Positions 53,901 through 61,319 of a stretch of 64,000 nucleotides of DNA are shown here, piece after piece; position 1 is the first letter of the stretch; the number at the start of each line of letters is the position of its first letter. The notes under the pieces are model-generated. The model ran no database searches. It had not been told where the DNA came from and was given only the letters and a program-made list of their open reading frames with translations. The translations under genes were made by a program, and so were the position numbers. The stretch spans positions 37,869,501 through 37,933,500 of the forward strand of contig NC_065886.2 in assembly GCF_932274485.2 (NCBI RefSeq), given 5' to 3'. Origin of the DNA: Patella vulgata (Eukaryota > Mollusca > Gastropoda > Patellidae).

Positions 53901-56900
53901 CTGAAAAGTATCTTTTAAGTTTTTCAATAATGTTAAAAATGTAAACTATAATATCTAGGATCATAACACAGTAACCCGGATATCTTTTAACCTTGTGTAT
54001 CTAGCACTAATTTCTTTCTCGTTCATTCAATATCAAATTGTTTAAAAATTGGTAAAAATCATTTAAAATCTCCCCAAATCATCTGATTTGTACATGTGGT
54101 GAGTTCTTAAACAAAATTTCTTTCTCGTTCATTCAATATCAAATTGTTTAAAAATTGGTAAAAATCATTTAAAATCTCCCCAAATCATCTGATTTGTACA
54201 TGTGGTGAGTTCTTAAACAAAAATTTGATATTGAATGAATGTGAAAGAAATTAGTGCTAAATACACAAGATTAAATATACCCGGGGTACTAGTGTTGAAA
54301 CTCGGGCATATTTTGGTATTTGGCTATCCGTCTGCACTATCCGAACATATTCGGAATATTTGTGTGTAATTTAAAACTTAGTTTTGACGTTTAAGCGCAT
54401 ACAAATTCGTCTATTGTACGTAGTGTGTTCCGTATAAAGCGGTGGTTCTCAACCTTTTTTTGCTAACAGCACACTTTGGACCACTTGAAAAAATAGCGGC
54501 ACACCTTAGACCACATGAAAAAAATAGCGGCACACCTGGCTAAATATATATGAAAAATATTTGAATTTTGCAAAATAAAAACATGGCAAGTCATAGACAG
54601 CCTACAACCGTAGACACAAACTAGTCATAGACACAAAGACACTGTATGGCGTATGCCCGTCTTCATTAGCCCAGGTTAGGAGCAGAACAGTAGGACGTTA
54701 AACTCCATTTCATTTCATTTCATTTCATAGACACAAAGAATGACTCAAACTAAATAAAGAAAAACACAACTATGAACTTAACAGTAGACACCAGTGAATA
54801 CTCAATGGGGATCACATGGTTTTTCGGATTTTCTTAGTGTGCCGTTCAAAATTTCGTGGCACACTTAGGAAGATCTGGCGGCACCGTGCCTCGGCACACT
54901 GGTTGAGAATCACTGGTATAAAGGCTAATAAACCATAAGATAATTATTCAAATAGATGATTTCAATTATCAGACATCCTTTTGACAATGCTAATCTTTTT
55001 GATAGCCTATATTGTCATTGTCACTAATAAGCTTAATGCAGGACGTATCAAACTATCACGCCATCGTTTTGAAAAATAAATATGGCCGCATAACGAAGAG
55101 GGAGAAGACTTTCGTCAAACTTTTATACCCAGAACAGTTTTATTTTAAAACATTGCCTAAATAACAAGAAAAATCATTTCATAAGTTTTCTAAAACTTTA
55201 TTTATCTGAACCAAATTAATTTGAGATGATTATATCTGTGAACGGATATTCAGATACAAGTTTCAACACTACGGGGTACAGTGATATATACTGTGGGTTG
55301 AATTTCATATAACAATCAGTGTTAACAACGTATTATATGAAAAGCACCAGTGGGGTTCATATACAATTAACTATATATTATGTGCCATTTTTGGGGCCTC
55401 ATATGTTATATATATTATGTTATTATTAAATATTTAATCACATGACAACCCCAACAACCAACTCTCAGGATTTTCAATAGATTGAATATGAAACATGATC
55501 ACCATTAGATAATTTAAATTGAAAATAAAATGGATAATCGATACTTTATTATCATAACAATGGTTCTTGACAATCAAGGACTGAAATTTTCAATATATTC
55601 ATTTTCATTACCTAAACGACCTATAACATATATTTACATAAATCGGCATATGTACCGGTAACCATCAGGATAAGGGGTTTGTCTGTTGATGTCTTTATTT
55701 TGTTTTTATACGCCAACATTTTCATGTTGACATATTATGCTCTGGCGCCTAACAATTTTTATCTGATTTTGACGAAACTTGAAATATAGGTCTGTCTCCC
55801 AAAGATTTCAGTTCCTTTCTATATTGGCATGTATCAGGCCATAACTTCATGGATTATGGCCCCTGATTGTATGAAAAATCACGTTTTTAGCTTGTGGACA
55901 CTCTAGAGGTTACAGTTTTCATCTGATTTTGATGAAATTTAAAATGCATGTTTGTAACCTAAAGATCTTAGTTCTGTTTGATATTGCGCATATCAGATCG
56001 TAACTTTCTGAATTATGGCCCCTGTTTTTAGCTTGAGGTCCCTCTAGAGGTCACAATTATAATCCAATTTAAAAAAAAACGTTTGAATATATCACCATTA
56101 AACCGTAATGCTACATTTTAATCAAAATCAGACCAAAACTGCCAAACAAAATGGCTGCCCCTCGCATGCAAATATTGTAAACAAATGGTATATCAAGGTT
56201 GTGGACCCTCTAGAGGTCACAATTTTGATTTGATTTTGATGAAACCTGAATACATGTTTATAACCCAAAGATCTTGATTCCTTTCGATATTCGTGCATAT
56301 CGGATCGTAACTTCCAGAATTATAGCCCTTGTGAATATATCACTTTTACACCCTAATGATGGTTGAGTTCCAATTTCGTGAAAATCGGAAAAAAACTGCC
56401 AGATAAAATGGTGGCTCTTTGTATTTAAATAGTGTAAAAATATGTCATACCAAAGTTGTGGGCCCAAGAAGTCACAATTTTTTTCAGATTTTGATGAAAC
56501 TTAAAATATAAGTTTATGTCCTGAGTATCTTGGTTCCTTTCGCTATTTGCGCACATCAGACCGTAACTTCCTGGGCATATCTTGCCTGGCAACCGCTGGT
56601 TGGCTTGTGGTCCATCTAGAGGTCAAAATTTTTATTCGATTTAAAAAAAACATGTTTAAATATGTGACCGGTTAAGTTAGAATTTCGTGAAAATCGGACC
56701 GAAAATGCCCGACAAATTGGCACTCCCCATACGCAAATAGTGTAAATGTATACAATACCAAAGTTGTGGACCCTCTAGAGATCACAATTTTTATCTGATT
56801 TTGGTGAAACTTATTGTTTATGTCCCAAAGATCTTGTTTCCTTTCGCTATTTGTGCATATCAGACCGTAACTTCCTGGATTTCGGGTAACGATTTAAAAA

Positions 56901-59900
56901 ACGTTTAAATATATCACCATTCCACCATAATGAAGGTTAAATTCAAATTTCGGGAAAACTGAAACAAAACTGCCCGGCATAATGGCTGTTCTTTGTACTC
57001 AAATTGTAAAAGTATGTAATACGAAGGTTGTGGACCCTCTAGAGGTTACAATTTTTATCCGATTATGATGAAACTTAAAAGATATCTTTATATCCCAAAG
57101 GTCTCAGTCCCTATCGATATTTGCGCACTTCAGACCATAAATTTCTGGATTATGGCCTTTGTGCGAAAAATCGCTTTTTGTTTTTAGCTTGTTCACCATC
57201 CATCTCTTGCAAAATGTGGGCATATCTTGCTTGGCAAGCGCTGGTTAAGTAATTAATTAAAATTTAAAATTATTCTAATATTCTTATTGATTTCTAGGGT
57301 CTATGTACCAATTACAAGATGATGTGACTTGATATGGCTTTCGACCACAAAAAAATAAAGATTAATTAGGGATTAAAAATAAAATACTAAGAAATTACTT
57401 TACCATGTAATGAATTTATTTAACTTCGGTAAGGAAGTTACTTTACTTTAGTAATGAATTTACTTCTTGCGATTAATTATTTGTATGTTTTATTATAGCC
57501 TTGGGATGAAAAATATGTTGAAGAAGAAGGCAAAAGACTGAAATCAGAGTAAGTTTGAATTATAATATTGTTCAGCCATGAATTTGATTGCCGATTATAT
57601 AAGGTTTCAATAAAAAAAAAAAAGCAATGTATTACAAGTGATATAAATTAAATCAGACACCCCATTAGGCCCCCCACAAAAAGAATTTGCAAGGGTCCCA
57701 AGCAAGTTAACAAAATGGCATTGAACCAAACGACATTAAACCCTATTAGAATACACCCCTTTCCCACCATCCTCCACAAAAAACTTGTGATCGAAAGAAT
57801 TGAATTTTATTTTTTTTTTATTATTTTAACAGATTCCCAGAAGAAATAAAGTCTGGATTAATAGAAGTGATAGCACCACCTGCAGGGTTTTATCCTAATT
57901 TAAACAACTTAAAAGAATCATTTGGTGATGATAAACAACGAGTTAAGTAAGTATTAAATGTGGATGAATATAGCCCATCAGTTGTTGGTTCATCCATAAT
58001 TTCTTGTGGACGTATATGTTCATCAATTGTTGGTCTATTCATAATTTCTCAATAGATACAAGTTCATGATGGATATTTTTGCACTTATGTGGTTGTAGAT
58101 ATGAATTACTGTCACTCCAATCCATTGCTTCATCCAACTCCATGCAGTCAATCTGCATGTCAGAGCGGGGTGGGGGGTGGATGGCTCTGAACGGTTAGCG
58201 CATGCAGGCTGTATCATAAGGTCTGTCATTGAGTCAGCTGGCTTTGTTTCGATTCCCCACTTGTACGTGGCAACTAGTAGGATCACCTTGTCCAACCTTA
58301 TGGGTTTTCTACGGGTCGTCTAGTTTCCTCCCACTGCTAAAGACCCCCCACACACTAGTGAAATATTGAAATAAAATTGAAACATATGTTAGTCCCAAAA
58401 TGACCTTGTTTGTGTCGAGTGGACATTAAACCCCATTTCTGACTTCACTATGGTGTTTTAGTTAGACCACACAAAATAAAATATTCTGGTTCTCAAACAA
58501 TTCATTTTAAAAATTGATGGGGGGGGGGCTTTTTTTTTTTTTTTTTTATCAAAGTCTAGCTAGTTATTCATTTTTAAGGAACACACAAAATGATTATAAA
58601 TGTAATATATATATCAACTCTTTTTTTTTTAATAAGAAAAACGTAAATAAGTAGGAATTTGAAAAAAATGGCTGAATAATTCTGTGACTTCATGTATCTA
58701 CATTAATAACAAAAATGTTTTCACATCCGCTGGTTTTTATTTTGGCAACCATTACGTGGTATCGATACTGTTAAAACATGGATTTTGTTGGCGATTTAAA
58801 TAGAAGTTTGCGACCTCAGTCTCCCTGTGGAGAATATTTTCGGTCATCTCTCTCAATCATATTTCTAGGGAAAGGTAAGGCATTTGGATTGTTAAAGGCA
58901 GATTGACTGCAAAATTGTCGCCATCTTTGCTTATAATAAATTAACATTCAATTATCCAATGCCGTTAGTGATTGTCAATAGTGTTTCCCATGGTTACGTA
59001 CTTGATAGGGGGGGTTGGATGGCCGAATGGTTAGCGCTGTATCATATGGTCTGTCATTGAGTCAATTGGCAGGGTTTCGATTCCCCGGTTGTACGTGTCA
59101 AGGAGTACGGTCGCCTGTCAAACCTTGTGGGTTTTCTCTGGGTCCTCCGGTTTCCTCCCACTGCTAAAGACCCCTACGCGCAATCGAATTATTGAAATAA
59201 AATTGAACCGTGTGTTAGTCCCGAAATGACCTAGTTTGTGTCGAGTGGACGCTAAACTCCATTTCTCTCTCTTTCACGTACTTGATAGTCGAGTCTAATA
59301 TTCATTTCCTGTTATCAAGATACATTCAATAGAGTTACTTCCCTTGATCGTAGTAAATATGAACGGGCGGAAATTATTGACTTTGTTTTTATTTTCTTTA
59401 AATAAAAACGTGTGACACAGCCCATTTTTGATAACGCGTCAGTAGCTAAGAACCAGAATATGTTTTTTTGTGTAGCCTTACATTCAAACCAGCAGACATA
59501 AAAGGTTCACTATTCAGGAGATCAAGAAAGTTCCTCAAAAAGATTTTCCTTGTCTTGTTTTCCTATGGTGCAAGGTAAAACAGTCTAGTAAGAAACAGTA
59601 TCTGGACATTCTGAAGGGACGAAAACTAACATTGGCAGTTGGAAATCAAAATAGGAGAAGACTGAAGTATCACTACAGTATTTAGAAATGAACCTTGGAA
59701 AAGACATGGCAAGAAACCTGATTTAATTTTAGTTATTGATAAAGCCTAAGACTTCAACAACTAATTCATCACTGCAATAATTATTTTTGTAGATGGAGAA
59801 CGAAACAGAATTTAGATTTCTCGTTTTTAATGCTTTATGCAAAAAGTCGAGGGGTGTATTACGTTCAGGTATTTATTAGATTTTACCTTTTTCTTCTTCT

Positions 59901-61279
59901 TTTTTTTTTTGATTGGTTTTCTGTGGCTAGTAAAATGTAAGATTTGAATCAGGGACGGTCCTAGGGTAGCTGGTGCTCCTGTCAAATTCACCAATAAGAT
60001 AAACTGTAGGAATATAAAGACAATGGTGATAAACTCAGTATCCAAATTTCAAATCTTTGATGGTTGGGTGGGGTTCTCTGGGGTATCAGTATCACCTCTG
60101 TTTGTGCAAATTTTGAACACTTTCATGTGATGCATATACATGTAAGAAATAAAACACCGAGAATTTATAGAAACTATAGATTGAAAACACATGATATGGT
60201 GCCCCCTAGCATGTATCAGCCCTGATTTGAATACATGTATATAGAGTTGTCTACATGCATGTTCATTATGGCTAGCTAGGTGTGTGTTTTTATAAATAGA
60301 TGTACATGTATATTAATTTTCAGCAGATAATTAATAATACCAAGACCATCAACTGAGCATTTTTATTTTCTCAAAATATAAGAACCAATGCTTATTAATT
60401 TAGATGATAGATGAATGAAAGTCAGTGATAAAATAACAATGATGCCATTTATAATAAAAGGTGGCTTACATAAATGTTGAAATTAAAAGAAGCCATACAT
60501 TTTAGATAAAATAGTCACAGTGGCTCTGACAGTGAGTGTTGGCAGATATGACAAAAAACTTGGGTCCCGTGTACACATTGCCGTACACATAAAATAACCC
60601 TTGACATTATGACCTTCAATGCAGTATAGGATAATGAAATTATGACCTTTAATGCAGCATAGGATAATGAAATTATTACCTTCAATGCAGTATAGGATAA
60701 TGAAATTATTAAAGCTAAGCAAAATAAATATCGTAATCTTGATCAAACAGAAATGTCAGATCTGCATTATTTATACTCTTATACTTATTATTAATCTTAT
60801 TCCACTGGAGAAGAGGTTGGGTGGTCTAGTCTGTCATTGAGTCAAGTGGCATGGTTTCGAATCCCCGCATGTACATGACAAGAAGTAGGGTCACCTGCCA
60901 AACCTCATAGTTTTCCTCCGGGTCCTCTGGTTTCCTTCCTCTGCTAAAGAGCCATTGTGCAAGCGAATTATTGAAATATAATTGAACCCTATGTTAGTCC
61001 CAAAATGACCTAGTTTATGTCAAATGGACGTTAAACCTCATTTATCTCGGGGGATGACTGAATGGTTAACCTGTGCGCGCTGTGTCATAAGGTCTGTCAT
61101 TGAGTCATCTGGCTTGGATTCAATTCCCCAATTATACGTGGCAAGGAGTAGGGTCGCCCGTCCGACCGCTCCTCTCGTTTCCCCCCACTGCTAAAGACCC
61201 CTACACGCTAGTGAGTTATTGAAATAAAATTGAAACATATGTTAATCCCGAAATGACCTAGTTTGTGTCAAGTGGACCT

Positions 61280-61319
<40 letters not shown>

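Noticed and set aside
59470-59580. Apparent exon after GTGTAG in MGAT4 intron 6
   Set aside because: The exon that fits the MGAT4 frame and sequence is 59793-59868; this segment gives no matching peptide and would break the phase.
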